Origin: an uncultured Ruminococcus sp.
Lineage (GTDB): Bacteria > Bacillota > Clostridia > Oscillospirales > Ruminococcaceae
Direction: 5' to 3'
Assembly (NCBI RefSeq): GCF_937915125.1
Contig: NZ_CALDMP010000074.1
Span: 1 to 36,744, forward strand
Length of the DNA stretch: 36,744 bases
Position numbers and translations under genes: made by a program. A model generated the notes under the pieces. The model ran no database searches. It had not been told where the DNA came from and worked only from the letters and a program-made list of their open reading frames with translations. This document shows, one piece after another, positions 1 to 8,441 of the stretch (position 1 is its first letter; the number at the start of each line of letters is the position of its first letter).

Positions 1-52
1 CAAGCATATGACGTGCAAAGCCGTCAGGCGCTCTTTGTGCGGTGTTGCCTTA
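1..52. repeat. Right half of the 180-bp inverted-repeat element, cut by the window edge
   Basis: These bases match the right arm of the complete element at 29459-29638, with base 1 aligning to 29586. The only visible differences are a few substitutions around 23-25 and at 40. The copy ends in the terminal inverted repeat CTTTGTGCGGTGTTGCC followed by TTA. No gene lies in it. The left arm is missing because the window begins here. Confidence 0.8.
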
Positions 53-115
53 GAAATGAAGTACACGGGCGGATAATATCCCCCCTACAAGTGCAACAGA
101 ACGATTCAAAAGAGC

Positions 116-1513
116 TTACTTCTTGCCGCTTTCGTCTGCCGGGAACAGCTTATCCCGAAGCTTTTTCAGGCTGTAACCCTCTTTTACCTTCAAATCAGCA
201 CGTTCTACGGCAAGTGCATAGTCCGGCACATCCTTGGTGACTGTGGAGCCGGCTGCGGTATAGGCACCCTTACCCAGTTCCACCGGTGCAATGAGGTTGG
301 TGTTACAGCCGATAAAGCAGTTATCCCCGATAACGCAGCGCTGTTTTTTCATGCCGTCGTAGTTCACCGTAACCGTACCGCAACCGAAGTTGACCTTCTT
401 GCCCACGTCGCTGTCGCCCACATAGGTCAGATGGGCAATGGCTGTCTGTTCGCCGACAGTGGAATTCTTGACCTCCACGAAATCGCCGATCTTCACGCCG
501 TTTTTCAGATGAGAATCCGGACGGATATGTACAAAAGGTCCTGCCTTGACAGCATCCTCGATCTCAGACTCGTATGCCTGCACATAATTCAGCGTAACAT
601 GATCGCCGATGGTGCAGTTTTCAATGAGACAGTTGGGACCGATGGTACACTTGGAGCCGATCTTGGTCTTTCCCTTTAAGATAGTGCCCGGGAGAATGGT
701 AGTCTCTGCGCCGATCTCCACATCGCTGCCGATGATGATGCCGTCAGTGCAGACAAAATTCACGCCGTTATCCATGTGCTGATCCAGAACACGCTGACGT
801 GCCACCTCGTTCAGATGCAGCAGATCCTTCCGGGTATTGGCACCCAGGATCACATCGGGATTTTCACTGCGGTATGCGCTGGCTTTCCAGCCACGTTCCA
901 GTGCCAGACCCACGGTATCTGTCAGGTAATATTCGCCCTGTGCGTTGGACTGGGACAGACCGCCCAGCAGTTCCAGCAGTGCCTTGGTGCGGAACCAGTA
1001 TGCACCGGAGTTTACCTCACGGATGGCACGCTGTGTATCTGTTGCGTCTTTTTCCTCTACAATAGCAGCAATGCCGTTTTCACTGCGGAGAATTCTGCCA
1101 TAGCCCTTGGGATTCTCTAGTTCCGCTGTAATAACGGTGACCGCATTTTCCTGTGCCTCGTGGAGCTTCAGGGCATTGGCAATGGTGTCACTGTCCATAA
1201 AGGGCGCATCGCCGCAGAGCACCAGCGTGTTGCCGTCATCGAATTCCCGGAGGAATTTGTCCGCCTGCATGACAGCATGGCCTGTGCCCAGCTGTTCCGC
1301 CTGGAGTGCGGTGCGATAACGATCATTCAGATAAAGCTCTACGTACTGTGCCTTATAGCCGGTCACAACACAGATCCGGCTCAGTCCTGCACCCTCGCAG
1401 GCACGGATCACCCAGCCCAGCATGGGAACATCCAGCACCTGGAGCATGGGCTTCGGAATAGCCGCTTTCATACGATTGCCGTGGCCGCCGGCAAGAATTA
1501 CTACTTGGTTCAT
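116..1513 (-). CDS. glmU: Bifunctional GlmU: GlcNAc-1-P uridyltransferase / GlcN-1-P acetyltransferase
   Basis: GlmU makes UDP-GlcNAc, the cytoplasmic precursor of peptidoglycan: it acetylates glucosamine-1-phosphate and then transfers UMP to it. The 465-residue protein has the usual two-domain length. The N-terminal nucleotidyltransferase shows LAGGHGNRM (residues 7-15) followed by PKPML, and a GDAP motif near 101. From about 255 onward hexapeptide repeats form the left-handed helix. Residues known in E. coli GlmU are kept: R331, K349, H361 (in HLTYVG), Y364, N374 and N384. I chose the ATG at 1513 because an AGGAGG site lies just upstream and the signature begins at once; a longer frame to 1609 adds 32 unrelated residues. 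It is transcribed divergently from ppdK. The nucleotide-binding loop reads AGGHGNRM where most GlmU have AAGxGTRM, a mild deviation. Confidence 0.96.
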   Translation of the reverse strand: MNQVVILAGGHGNRMKAAIPKPMLQVLDVPMLGWVIRACEGAGLSRICVVTGYKAQYVELYLNDRYRTALQAEQLGTGHAVMQADKFLREFDDGNTLVLCGDAPFMDSDTIANALKLHEAQENAVTVITAELENPKGYGRILRSENGIAAIVEEKDATDTQRAIREVNSGAYWFRTKALLELLGGLSQSNAQGEYYLTDTVGLALERGWKASAYRSENPDVILGANTRKDLLHLNEVARQRVLDQHMDNGVNFVCTDGIIIGSDVEIGAETTILPGTILKGKTKIGSKCTIGPNCLIENCTIGDHVTLNYVQAYESEIEDAVKAGPFVHIRPDSHLKNGVKIGDFVEVKNSTVGEQTAIAHLTYVGDSDVGKKVNFGCGTVTVNYDGMKKQRCVIGDNCFIGCNTNLIAPVELGKGAYTAAGSTVTKDVPDYALAVERADLKVKEGYSLKKLRDKLFPADESGKK

Positions 1514-1683
1514 AACAAAATGCCTCCTGTATTTTTTCATCATACGGCAGCAATATGCAAATAACGCACAACTCTGAACTGCAACAGGAGCAAGCCGCCT
1601 GCTCTGCAATCTATCTGCAAACTGCGCCGTGGAAACCGTTCACCCGGAACCCCCTTGCACCGGGACAAAACGCCTTACTTTAT

Positions 1684-1712
1684 ATTATGACAAAATCTTG
1701 AAACTTTTGCAA
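1684..1712 (-). promoter_or_regulatory. Probable sigma-A promoter of glmU
   Basis: On the minus strand TTGCAA (1707-1712) and CATAAT (1684-1689) are separated by exactly 17 bases. The predicted start lies about 165 bases from the glmU ATG, giving a long leader. Confidence 0.55.
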
Positions 1713-1816
1713 GCCCTTTTGCAAAAAAAATTTGTGTATTGTGATTTTTGTATAACTTGCCACAAAAAAAGGGGCAGATTTTTTTTAAAAAATGTATAGT
1801 ATTTTCACGCGAAGTA

Positions 1817-1825
1817 TGTTATAAT
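1817..1825 (+). promoter_or_regulatory. Extended -10 promoter of ppdK
   Basis: TGTTATAAT is a perfect TGn-extended -10 box. No good -35 hexamer sits 16-18 bases upstream, as is usual for extended -10 promoters. It leaves a leader of about 95 bases before the strong ribosome site of ppdK. Confidence 0.6.
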
Positions 1826-1925
1826 AAGAATACGCCGGCTGGAAGCGGAGAATTTGCCAGATTTTCCCTTTGTGCAATCACGCAGCCGGACACACAAACG
1901 AATTTAAAACTGGAGGTAGTTACCA

Positions 1926-4562
1926 ATGGCAAACAAATGGGTTTATATGTTTAGCGAAGGCGACATGAGCATGCGCAACCTTCTCGGAGGCAAGGGTGCT
2001 AACCTGGCTGAAATGACAAGCATCGGTCTTCCTGTACCGCAGGGCTTCACCATCACAACTGAGGCTTGTACACAGTATTATGAAGATGGACGCAAGATCA
2101 GCGACGAGATCATGGATCAGGTCATGGAAGGCGTCAAGAAGATGGAAGAGATCAACGGCAAGAAGTTCGGCGATCTGAAGAATCCGCTTCTGGTTTCTGT
2201 ACGTTCCGGTGCACGTGCATCCATGCCGGGTATGATGGATACCATCCTGAACCTGGGTCTGAATGACGATGTTGTTGCTGCTATGATCGCAGGCAACCCG
2301 GATCCGGCTTTCGAGCGTTTCGTATATGACTCCTACAGACGTTTCATCCAGATGTTCTCTGACGTTGTTATGGAAGTTGGTAAGAAGTACTTCGAACAGC
2401 TCATCGACAAGATGAAGGAAGAGAAGGGCGTTCAGTACGACGTTGAGCTGACTGCACAGGATCTCAAGACTCTGGCTGAACAGTTCAAGGCTGAGTATAA
2501 GAATCAGCTGGGCACAGACTTCCCGTCTGATCCGGTTGAGCAGCTGAAGCTCGCTATCGAGGCTGTATTCCGCAGCTGGGACAACCCGAGAGCTAACGTA
2601 TATCGTCGTGATAACGATATTCCGTACAGCTGGGGTACCGCTGTAAACGTAATGCCGATGGTATTCGGTAACCTGAACAATCAGTCTGGTACTGGTGTTG
2701 CATTTACCCGTGACCCGGCTACTGGTGAAAAGAAGCTGATGGGTGAATTCCTGATCAACGCACAGGGCGAGGACGTTGTTGCCGGTGTTCGTACACCGAT
2801 GCCCATCGCTCAGATGGAAGAGGAATTCCCGGAGGCATATGCTGAATTCATCAAGGTTTGTGATACTCTGGAAAACCACTATCACGACATGCAGGATATG
2901 GAATTCACTGTTGAAAACAAGAAGCTGTACATGCTGCAGTGCCGTAACGGTAAGAGAACCGCTCAGGCTGCGCTGCAGATCGCTTGTGACCTGGTAGATG
3001 AAGGACACAAGACAGAAGAAGAAGCTGTTCTGATGATCGACCCGAGAAACCTGGACACTCTGCTGCACCCGCAGTTCGATGCAAAGGCACTGAAGGCTGC
3101 TACTCCTATCGGCAAGGGTCTGGGCGCATCTCCTGGTGCTGCATGCGGTAAGGTTGTATTCACAGCTGACGACGCTGAGACCTGGAATGCAAAGGGCGAA
3201 AAGGTAATCCTGGTTCGTCTGGAAACTTCTCCGGAAGATATCACCGGTATGAAGGCTTCTCAGGGTATTCTGACCGTTCGCGGCGGTATGACCTCTCACG
3301 CTGCCGTTGTTGCTCGTGGTATGGGTACCTGCTGTGTATCCGGCTGCGGCGACATCAAGATGGACGAAGAGAACAAGAAGTTCGAGCTGGGCGGAAAGAC
3401 CTTCACAGAAGGCGACTTCATCTCCATCGACGGTTCTACCGGTAACATCTATGACGGCATCATCCCGACTGTTGACGCTTCTATCGCAGGCACATTCGGT
3501 CGTGTAATGGGCTGGGCTGACAAGTACAGAACTCTGAAGGTTCGTACCAATGCAGATACACCGGCAGACGCAAAGAAGGCTCGTGAACTGGGCGCTGAAG
3601 GTATCGGTCTGTGCCGTACCGAGCACATGTTCTTCGAGGCTGACAGAATCGCAGCATTCCGTGAAATGATCTGCTCCGATACTGTAGAAGAAAGAGAAGC
3701 TGCTCTGGCAAAGATCGAGCCGATGCAGCAGGGCGACTTCGAGGCTCTGTACGAGGCTCTGGAAGGCAATCCGGTTACCATCCGTTTCCTGGATCCGCCG
3801 CTCCACGAATTCGTACCGACCGAAGAAGAGGATATCAAGAAGCTGGCTGATGCACAGGGCAAGACCGTTGAGCAGATCAAGAACATCATCGCTTCTCTCC
3901 ACGAGTTCAACCCGATGATGGGTCACCGCGGCTGCCGTCTGGCTGTTACTTATCCGGAAATCGCTAAGATGCAGACCAAGGCTATCATCAAGGCTGCAAT
4001 CAATGTGAAGAAGAATCACCCGGATTGGACTGTAAAGCCGGAGATCATGATTCCGCTGGTTGGCGATGTGAAGGAACTGAAGTATGTTAAGAAGGTAGTT
4101 GTTGAGACTGCTGATGCTGAGATCGCTGCTGCTGGCAGTGACCTGGCATATGAAGTTGGTACCATGATCGAGATTCCGAGAGCTGCTCTGACTGCTGACG
4201 ATATCGCAAAGGAAGCTGACTTCTTCTGCTTCGGTACAAACGACCTGACTCAGATGACTTATGGCTTCTCTCGTGACGATGCTGGTAAGTTCCTGGGTGC
4301 ATATTATGACGCAAAGATTTTCGAGAACGATCCGTTTGCAAAGCTGGATCAGACTGGTGTCGGCAAGCTCATGAAGATGGCTATCGACCTGGGCAAGCCC
4401 GTAAACAGCAAGCTGCACTGTGGTATCTGCGGCGAGCACGGCGGCGACCCGACATCTGTTGAGTTCTGCCACGAAATCGGTCTGGACTATGTTTCCTGCT
4501 CACCGTTCCGTGTGCCGATCGCAAGACTGGCTGCTGCTCAGGCTGCAATCAAGAACAAGTAA
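1926..4562 (+). CDS. ppdK: Pyruvate, phosphate dikinase
   Basis: PPDK interconverts PEP, AMP and PPi with pyruvate, ATP and Pi in the cytosol, and in anaerobes often acts in PPi-dependent glycolysis. The 878-residue length is standard. The N-terminal nucleotide-binding region begins with GGKGANLAEM. The swivelling phosphohistidine domain has GGMTSHAAVVARGMG with H458 as the phospho-carrier. The C-terminal PEP/pyruvate barrel ends with CGICGEHGGDP, whose second Cys (residue 835) is the expected catalytic cysteine. The start is fixed by CTGGAGG 9 bases upstream. Codon use is strongly biased (CTG Leu, GCT/GCA Ala, GTT Val, AAG Lys), more so than in neighbouring genes, suggesting high expression. 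A terminator follows at 4675. It probably works with the oxaloacetate decarboxylase operon at 31626 around the PEP/pyruvate node. Confidence 0.97.
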   Translation: MANKWVYMFSEGDMSMRNLLGGKGANLAEMTSIGLPVPQGFTITTEACTQYYEDGRKISDEIMDQVMEGVKKMEEINGKKFGDLKNPLLVSVRSGARASMPGMMDTILNLGLNDDVVAAMIAGNPDPAFERFVYDSYRRFIQMFSDVVMEVGKKYFEQLIDKMKEEKGVQYDVELTAQDLKTLAEQFKAEYKNQLGTDFPSDPVEQLKLAIEAVFRSWDNPRANVYRRDNDIPYSWGTAVNVMPMVFGNLNNQSGTGVAFTRDPATGEKKLMGEFLINAQGEDVVAGVRTPMPIAQMEEEFPEAYAEFIKVCDTLENHYHDMQDMEFTVENKKLYMLQCRNGKRTAQAALQIACDLVDEGHKTEEEAVLMIDPRNLDTLLHPQFDAKALKAATPIGKGLGASPGAACGKVVFTADDAETWNAKGEKVILVRLETSPEDITGMKASQGILTVRGGMTSHAAVVARGMGTCCVSGCGDIKMDEENKKFELGGKTFTEGDFISIDGSTGNIYDGIIPTVDASIAGTFGRVMGWADKYRTLKVRTNADTPADAKKARELGAEGIGLCRTEHMFFEADRIAAFREMICSDTVEEREAALAKIEPMQQGDFEALYEALEGNPVTIRFLDPPLHEFVPTEEEDIKKLADAQGKTVEQIKNIIASLHEFNPMMGHRGCRLAVTYPEIAKMQTKAIIKAAINVKKNHPDWTVKPEIMIPLVGDVKELKYVKKVVVETADAEIAAAGSDLAYEVGTMIEIPRAALTADDIAKEADFFCFGTNDLTQMTYGFSRDDAGKFLGAYYDAKIFENDPFAKLDQTGVGKLMKMAIDLGKPVNSKLHCGICGEHGGDPTSVEFCHEIGLDYVSCSPFRVPIARLAAAQAAIKNK

Positions 4563-4674
4563 GATCCGCTCTTTTTCATACGACTATCCACCCAACTGAC
4601 CTTTGACAGTGTCTGCACCCTGCGGACAAGCAGCCGGCAGAAGCTGTCGCAATGATTTCCGAATGTAAATAGAG

Positions 4675-4712
4675 AAAAGCCCTTGTCTGGACGCAGACAG
4701 GGGCTTTTTTGT
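4675..4712 (+). terminator. Rho-independent terminator of ppdK
   Basis: AAGCCCTTGTCTG pairs with CAGACAGGGGCTT around a GACG loop, with a single G-T pair, followed by a T run. It lies about 115 bases after the ppdK stop. Confidence 0.9.
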
Positions 4713-4769
4713 GCAATATTGCTGTTCAGAACGTGTTCGCATAATTCCGGACACATCCCATTCAGGATA

Positions 4770-4806
4770 AAAAAATGCCAGGGCAAGTAATGTCCTGGAC
4801 TTTTAT
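4770..4806. terminator. Bidirectional terminator-like hairpin
   Basis: CCAGGGCA and TGTCCTGG form an 8-bp stem around AGTAA. An A run precedes it and a T run follows, so it could act on either strand. No known gene on the minus strand needs it, so its purpose is unclear. Confidence 0.45.
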
Positions 4807-5222
4807 ATAATATAAAATCAGTAGAACAAAAGAAAGGAGACAACAAAACGAGTGATAAAATCAAATGAAAAACTCGATAAAACCATGAATAAAAAGAGGT
4901 TTTCAGTCGAAGACATTCTTTCATCCAATCAGTTTATCACCTTTTATATTATACACAATCCCCCTGCAATCGTCAAGGGGATTTCGCTAAAATTCTTGAA
5001 AAATCAGTTTTTTTGTAGAAATGCACAAAAAGGATGGTGCGGTATTATTAATTATTATGAAAATATGCGTCGGAATTTCCACAAGTTTTGTCGAATTTTG
5101 CTGTATTTTCTCGATCTGCACAGTCCATGTATAACACTTCTCTCTGGTGGAATACTATTTCTGCACATCTGTAGAAAGCGGACAAGTATTTTTACAGCGA
5201 GTGCGGAAATGAGGTGAATGCT

Positions 5223-5447
5223 ATGTGGGATAAGCTTGCACTGATCCTGCTGATCATCGGTGGTATCAACTGGGGTCTGGTCGGCGTATTTGAATTCGAC
5301 CTCGTCGCCTGGATCTTCGGCGGCGCAGCATCATTCATCAGCCGTGCGATCTATATTCTGGTTGCGATCTCTGCACTCTGGTGTATGACGTTCCTCTTCC
5401 GAAGAGAAGCGCTGACAGAGCCGTCAGCTGCAACGGAACGGCGCTGA
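5223..5447 (+). CDS. DUF378 family small membrane protein
   Basis: This 74-residue protein belongs to the DUF378 (YuzA-like) family of short integral membrane proteins of unknown role. The family signature GGINWGLVGVF is at residues 13-23. Two transmembrane helices are predicted, about residues 4-24 and 40-62, and the tail is charged. I chose the ATG at 5223 because GAGGTG at 5211-5216 lies 6 bases before it; the GTG at 5214 sits inside that site. A terminator follows at once, so it is probably a single-gene unit. A weak -10 (TATAAC) is seen near 5130. Confidence 0.85.
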   Translation: MWDKLALILLIIGGINWGLVGVFEFDLVAWIFGGAASFISRAIYILVAISALWCMTFLFRREALTEPSAATERR

Positions 5448-5452
5448 TTCAG

Positions 5453-5481
5453 AGGGAGCCTGTAATAAGGCTCCTTTTTTT
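5453..5481 (+). terminator. Terminator of the DUF378 gene
   Basis: GGAGCCT pairs with AGGCTCC around GTAATA, followed by a run of seven or more T. It begins within 10 bases of the stop codon. Confidence 0.9.
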
Positions 5482-5561
5482 CGGCATATCCGCAAGGCAG
5501 CACGCATAAACATGTATCAGTTGCATCATGACTGCTGCATTCTCAAAGGAGGAAATTGTTC

Positions 5562-6341
5562 ATGCCAAATCAGAACCAACATCCCCGGACACCGGAGGAG
5601 TATCAGGAGGAACTCATGCGGCTATACCGCAATGCGCAGGCGGCAAATCCTGCGCCGCCTGCTTCTGCATCGCCCCAGTCTATTCCAACGCCGGAGCAAA
5701 CTCCGACACCCAGACCTGCACCGATTCCGGAACCGGAGCCAACTGTACCGCCGGAGCCTGCGCCAATGCCCGAACCAGAGACACTGCCTGAACAGGAACC
5801 AGCACCAGAGCCAGAGCCTGTACCCATGCCGGAGCCAACACCCACGCCGGATCCTGTGATTCCTGCGGAGCCTGCGCCTATGCCGGAACAACCTGCCCCA
5901 GCACCGGAGATGGAAATTCAGCCGGAAACACAGCAGCGAGGAAATGCGCCACAGACTGCCATCGGCTGGCTCCAGGTCATCACCCGTTCTGCCGGAAATG
6001 CCAGAGCCATCCCCGGCGTATCCGTTCTCATCACCAACAGCACCGGGACACAGATGGAGCTGGAGCATGTGGCTGTCACCAATGAAAGCGGCGAAACGGA
6101 AAAAATTGCTCTGCCCGTTCCGGCGGCTTCCCTGTCGTTGGATCAGAACGAGAAATTACAGCCCTACAGCACCTATGATGTGAGCGTATACGCTTCGGGC
6201 TATTACCGTCAGGTCAGCGAAAATGTGCCGGTTTTCGCTGGCATTACATCCCGTCAGATCTTTTCTATGATTCCCCTGCCCATCTATCCTCAGGAAGAGC
6301 CGGAGACCATCACATACCAAAACACAGAACCGAATCTTTAA
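5562..6341 (+). CDS. Proline-rich protein with C-terminal beta-sandwich-like domain
   Basis: The 259-residue product has no signal peptide or membrane helix. It has three parts. The N-terminus is a short charged helix (residues 1-30, PEEYQEELMRLYRNAQ). Residues 33-130 are a low-complexity linker of PEP, PMPEP and PTP units. The C-terminal part, from about 140, reads like a carboxypeptidase-regulatory type sandwich (AIPGVSVLITNSTG, then YDVSVYASGYYRQ). Its cellular role is not known to me. The ATG at 5562 follows AAAGGAGG by 9 bases; a TTG at 5556 is less likely. It is the first gene of a tight set: the next ribosome site overlaps its stop. The partners bind peptidoglycan, so a scaffold or spacer function in the cell or spore envelope is an inference. 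Confidence 0.75.
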   Translation: MPNQNQHPRTPEEYQEELMRLYRNAQAANPAPPASASPQSIPTPEQTPTPRPAPIPEPEPTVPPEPAPMPEPETLPEQEPAPEPEPVPMPEPTPTPDPVIPAEPAPMPEQPAPAPEMEIQPETQQRGNAPQTAIGWLQVITRSAGNARAIPGVSVLITNSTGTQMELEHVAVTNESGETEKIALPVPAASLSLDQNEKLQPYSTYDVSVYASGYYRQVSENVPVFAGITSRQIFSMIPLPIYPQEEPETITYQNTEPNL

Positions 6342-6352
6342 GGAGAAACACT

Positions 6353-7750
6353 ATGCCAGTCGGAGAACCTTATATTCCCAGAAACATTACCGTACACCTA
6401 GGACGTCCCCAGGATGATGGGGAAAATGTCACTGTTTCCTTTCCGGATTACATCAAAAATGTGGCTTCCAGCGAAATTTATCCCACATGGCCGGAAAATT
6501 CACTCCGTGCCAATATCTATGTCATTGTCAGCTTTGCCCTCAACCGTATCTATACAGAGTGGTACCGGGCAAGAGGATATCCTTTTGACATCACCAGCTC
6601 CACCCAGTTCGACCAGAAATACATATACGGCAGAGAGGTATTTGAAAACGTTGCCCAGCTGGTGGATGAATTGTTCAACTCCTACGTCCGCCGGCAGGGC
6701 AGTGTGGAACCGATGTTCACCGCATTCTGCAACGGTACCACGGTGACATGCGACGGGCTGTCCCAATGGGGCACCGTTCCCCTGGCGCAGCAGGGCATGA
6801 CGCCGTATGAGATTCTGCAATATTATTACGGCGAAAATATTGATATCGTGTCAAATGTCCCCGTTATGACAAATACGCCTTCCTATCCCGGTTTTCCCCT
6901 GGAGTTGGGATACAGCGGCGACCCGGTGCGCACCATTCAGGTACAGCTCAACCGTATCTCCAGAAACTACCCTGCTATTCCGAAAATCGGCGATGTGGTA
7001 GGCGATTTCGATTATATCACGGAGGATGCCGTAAAGGTATTTCAGGATATTTTTGGTTTGCCGGAGACTGGCGTGGTCAACGAAGCCACCTGGTATCAGA
7101 TCGCCTATATTTTCACCAGCGTCAAGAATCTGGCGGAGCTGAACTCAGAGGGACTGACCATGGAAGAAGTAGAACAGCAGTTCACCGGAACGCTGCAAAT
7201 TGGCATGCAGGGGCAGGATGTCCGCACCATTCAGTATTATCTTGCTGTCATCGGCGCCTATTATGCAGCAGTACAGCCTGTGGAAATTACGGGATATTTC
7301 GGTGCGCAGACGGAGACTTCCGTGAAGTCTTTGCAGCAAGTATTCGGGCTGCCCCAGACGGGAATCGTGGACGGCGACACCTGGTATGCCATGTTCGATG
7401 CATATTCCGGCATTGTGGAATCCGTGCCCACCGACACCACCGTCAATGATGTGGTACTCTATCCGGGTGTTGTCCTGCGGGAAGGTACTACCAGCGAATA
7501 TGTGAAGTTGCTGCAAACGTATCTCTCCTATATCCACGAAACTTATCCGGAGATCCCGGCGGTAAATGCCACAGGCTATTTCGGACCTATGACAAAGGCA
7601 TCTGTCATTGCATTTCAGCGGCAGTTCGGCTATCCCCAGAATGGCGTAGTGGGTGCGGCTGCCTGGAATGCCATTACGAGTTTGTATTCGGATCTGAAAT
7701 ATGGGTATAACAAACAGCCGTATCAGGCACCGGGGTATATTATCAGATAA
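6353..7750 (+). CDS. SpoIID-like domain protein with three peptidoglycan-binding repeats
   Basis: In this 465-residue protein, residues 25-160 follow the SpoIID/LytB plan. FPDYIKNVASSE with E41 aligns with the SpoIID stretch holding its catalytic Glu. WPENSLRANIYVIVSFALNR matches the helix after it, and GLSQWG (135-140) with PYEILQYYYG (151-160) matches the SpoIID end motif. Cys 126 and 133 lie where SpoIID has its Cys pair. Three PG_binding_1 repeats follow (about 187-255, 280-350, 370-445), each with QxxL..FQ and TW/AW motifs. SpoIID is a lytic transglycosylase acting on denuded glycan in engulfment. There is no signal peptide, which is odd for a wall enzyme. The start is fixed by AAGGAG overlapping the upstream stop. 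The family call for the N-terminal domain is mine and needs a profile search. Confidence 0.75.
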   Translation: MPVGEPYIPRNITVHLGRPQDDGENVTVSFPDYIKNVASSEIYPTWPENSLRANIYVIVSFALNRIYTEWYRARGYPFDITSSTQFDQKYIYGREVFENVAQLVDELFNSYVRRQGSVEPMFTAFCNGTTVTCDGLSQWGTVPLAQQGMTPYEILQYYYGENIDIVSNVPVMTNTPSYPGFPLELGYSGDPVRTIQVQLNRISRNYPAIPKIGDVVGDFDYITEDAVKVFQDIFGLPETGVVNEATWYQIAYIFTSVKNLAELNSEGLTMEEVEQQFTGTLQIGMQGQDVRTIQYYLAVIGAYYAAVQPVEITGYFGAQTETSVKSLQQVFGLPQTGIVDGDTWYAMFDAYSGIVESVPTDTTVNDVVLYPGVVLREGTTSEYVKLLQTYLSYIHETYPEIPAVNATGYFGPMTKASVIAFQRQFGYPQNGVVGAAAWNAITSLYSDLKYGYNKQPYQAPGYIIR

Positions 7751-7762
7751 GGAGGTGCGCAA

Positions 7763-8305
7763 ATGGCTTACACCGAAGAACAAAAGCGGGAGCATATCCG
7801 GGAATTGCAGACCTATCTGCACGGGCTTGCCCATGTCCAGGATCTTCCACATGTTTCGCCGGACGGCGTCTATGGCCCTAAAACTGCCGCCGCTGTCCGG
7901 GAGTTTCAGCAGAAAAACCAACTGCGTCCCAATGGCGCAGCCAATACCGCCACATGGAATGCCCTTGTAGAAGCATATCTGAAAGAGGTCGTGCCGTCGC
8001 TGAATGCTATCGTCCTCTTTCCGGCAGGCGTCATCAACAGCTATTCCCTCGGCGGCAACGGTGCCGGTGTGTATCTCATTCAGGGCATTCTACAGGCGAT
8101 CCAGTCGGTTTTCCCCCAGCTGCCCCCTGTGCAGGCAAGCGGTGTATTTGACAATACCACTGCACACGCTGTCCAGGAATTCCAGAAGCTGACCAGTACC
8201 CCACCGTCCGGCAAAGTCGATGCGGTAACCTGGAACCGGCTCGTTGCTGCGCTGGACAATGCGGTAAACGTGATGCCCAAAAGAGAATCCCTGACGTGGG
8301 ATTGA
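7763..8305 (+). CDS. Peptidoglycan-binding protein with two PG_binding_1 repeats
   Basis: This 180-residue protein is made almost wholly of two peptidoglycan-binding repeats, about residues 10-75 (DGVYGPKTAAAVREFQ, then TATWNAL) and 85-172 (SGVFDNTTAHAVQEFQ, then AVTWNRL). No catalytic domain, signal peptide or anchor is visible. It starts 12 bases after the upstream gene ends, at an ATG preceded by AAGGAGG, so it is co-transcribed with the two genes before it. A strong terminator closes the unit. The repeats resemble those of the upstream SpoIID-like protein, suggesting duplication. The likely role is wall or cortex binding; an enzymatic role is not supported. Confidence 0.85.
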   Translation: MAYTEEQKREHIRELQTYLHGLAHVQDLPHVSPDGVYGPKTAAAVREFQQKNQLRPNGAANTATWNALVEAYLKEVVPSLNAIVLFPAGVINSYSLGGNGAGVYLIQGILQAIQSVFPQLPPVQASGVFDNTTAHAVQEFQKLTSTPPSGKVDAVTWNRLVAALDNAVNVMPKRESLTWD

Positions 8306-8317
8306 TAAAGATGTGTG

Positions 8318-8363
8318 AAAGCCACTTCTGATGCGGTGTGTCAGAAGTGGCTTTGCGTTTTTT
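8318..8363 (+). terminator. Terminator of the peptidoglycan-binding set
   Basis: AAAGCCACTTCTGA pairs perfectly with TCAGAAGTGGCTTT (14 bp) around a 9-base loop, followed by GCGTTTTTT. Confidence 0.93.
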
Positions 8364-8372
8364 GTGATTGGA

Positions 8373-8401
8373 TTGACTTTTGTTTCTTCTGGTGGTATAA
8401 T
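8373..8401 (+). promoter_or_regulatory. Near-consensus sigma-A promoter
   Basis: TTGACT (8373-8378) and TATAAT (8396-8401) are separated by exactly 17 bases. It drives the small membrane protein gene at 8442, with a leader of about 33 bases. Confidence 0.85.
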
Positions 8402-8441
8402 CGGTGTAATAATAAGTCAGATTTTCAGGAGGAATATCAGA

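Larger units (their letters stand above)
1514..1925. other. Divergent intergenic region glmU/ppdK
   Basis: This 412-base gene-free stretch holds the two divergent promoters listed separately and a roughly 165-base glmU leader. The leader contains a short CCCGG/CCGGG stem around 1647-1668. The A/T-rich part at 1720-1800 has no convincing reading frame. The ppdK ribosome site (CTGGAGG) lies at its right edge. I see no RNA gene. Confidence 0.7.
4563..5222. other. A/T-rich intergenic region after ppdK
   Basis: This 660-base stretch has the ppdK terminator, a second hairpin flanked by A and T tracts (4770-4806), and a third short stem near 4958-4983 (AATCCCCCT pairing with AAGGGGATT). A TATAAT-like string lies at 4805-4812 and a GGAGA about 11 bases before a GTG at 4852. 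A 121-codon frame from there ends at 5217, but its composition looks non-coding (many Phe, Ile, Cys and His, and no family resemblance). I do not call a gene; a small RNA or a decayed gene is possible. Confidence 0.5.

Noticed and set aside
1920..4472. An 850-codon open frame antisense to ppdK
   Set aside because: It mirrors ppdK's strong codon bias, has no family resemblance, and its composition (Cys, His, Ser, Leu rich) is typical of a reverse-strand shadow.
4852..5217. A 121-codon gene starting with GTG after ppdK
   Set aside because: Composition looks random, spacing from GGAGA is long, and it runs through two hairpins and the DUF378 ribosome site.
5640..5930. Tandem nucleotide repeat or phase-variable tract
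   Set aside because: The repetition follows from proline/glutamate codons (PEP, PMPEP); units vary and the frame is intact.
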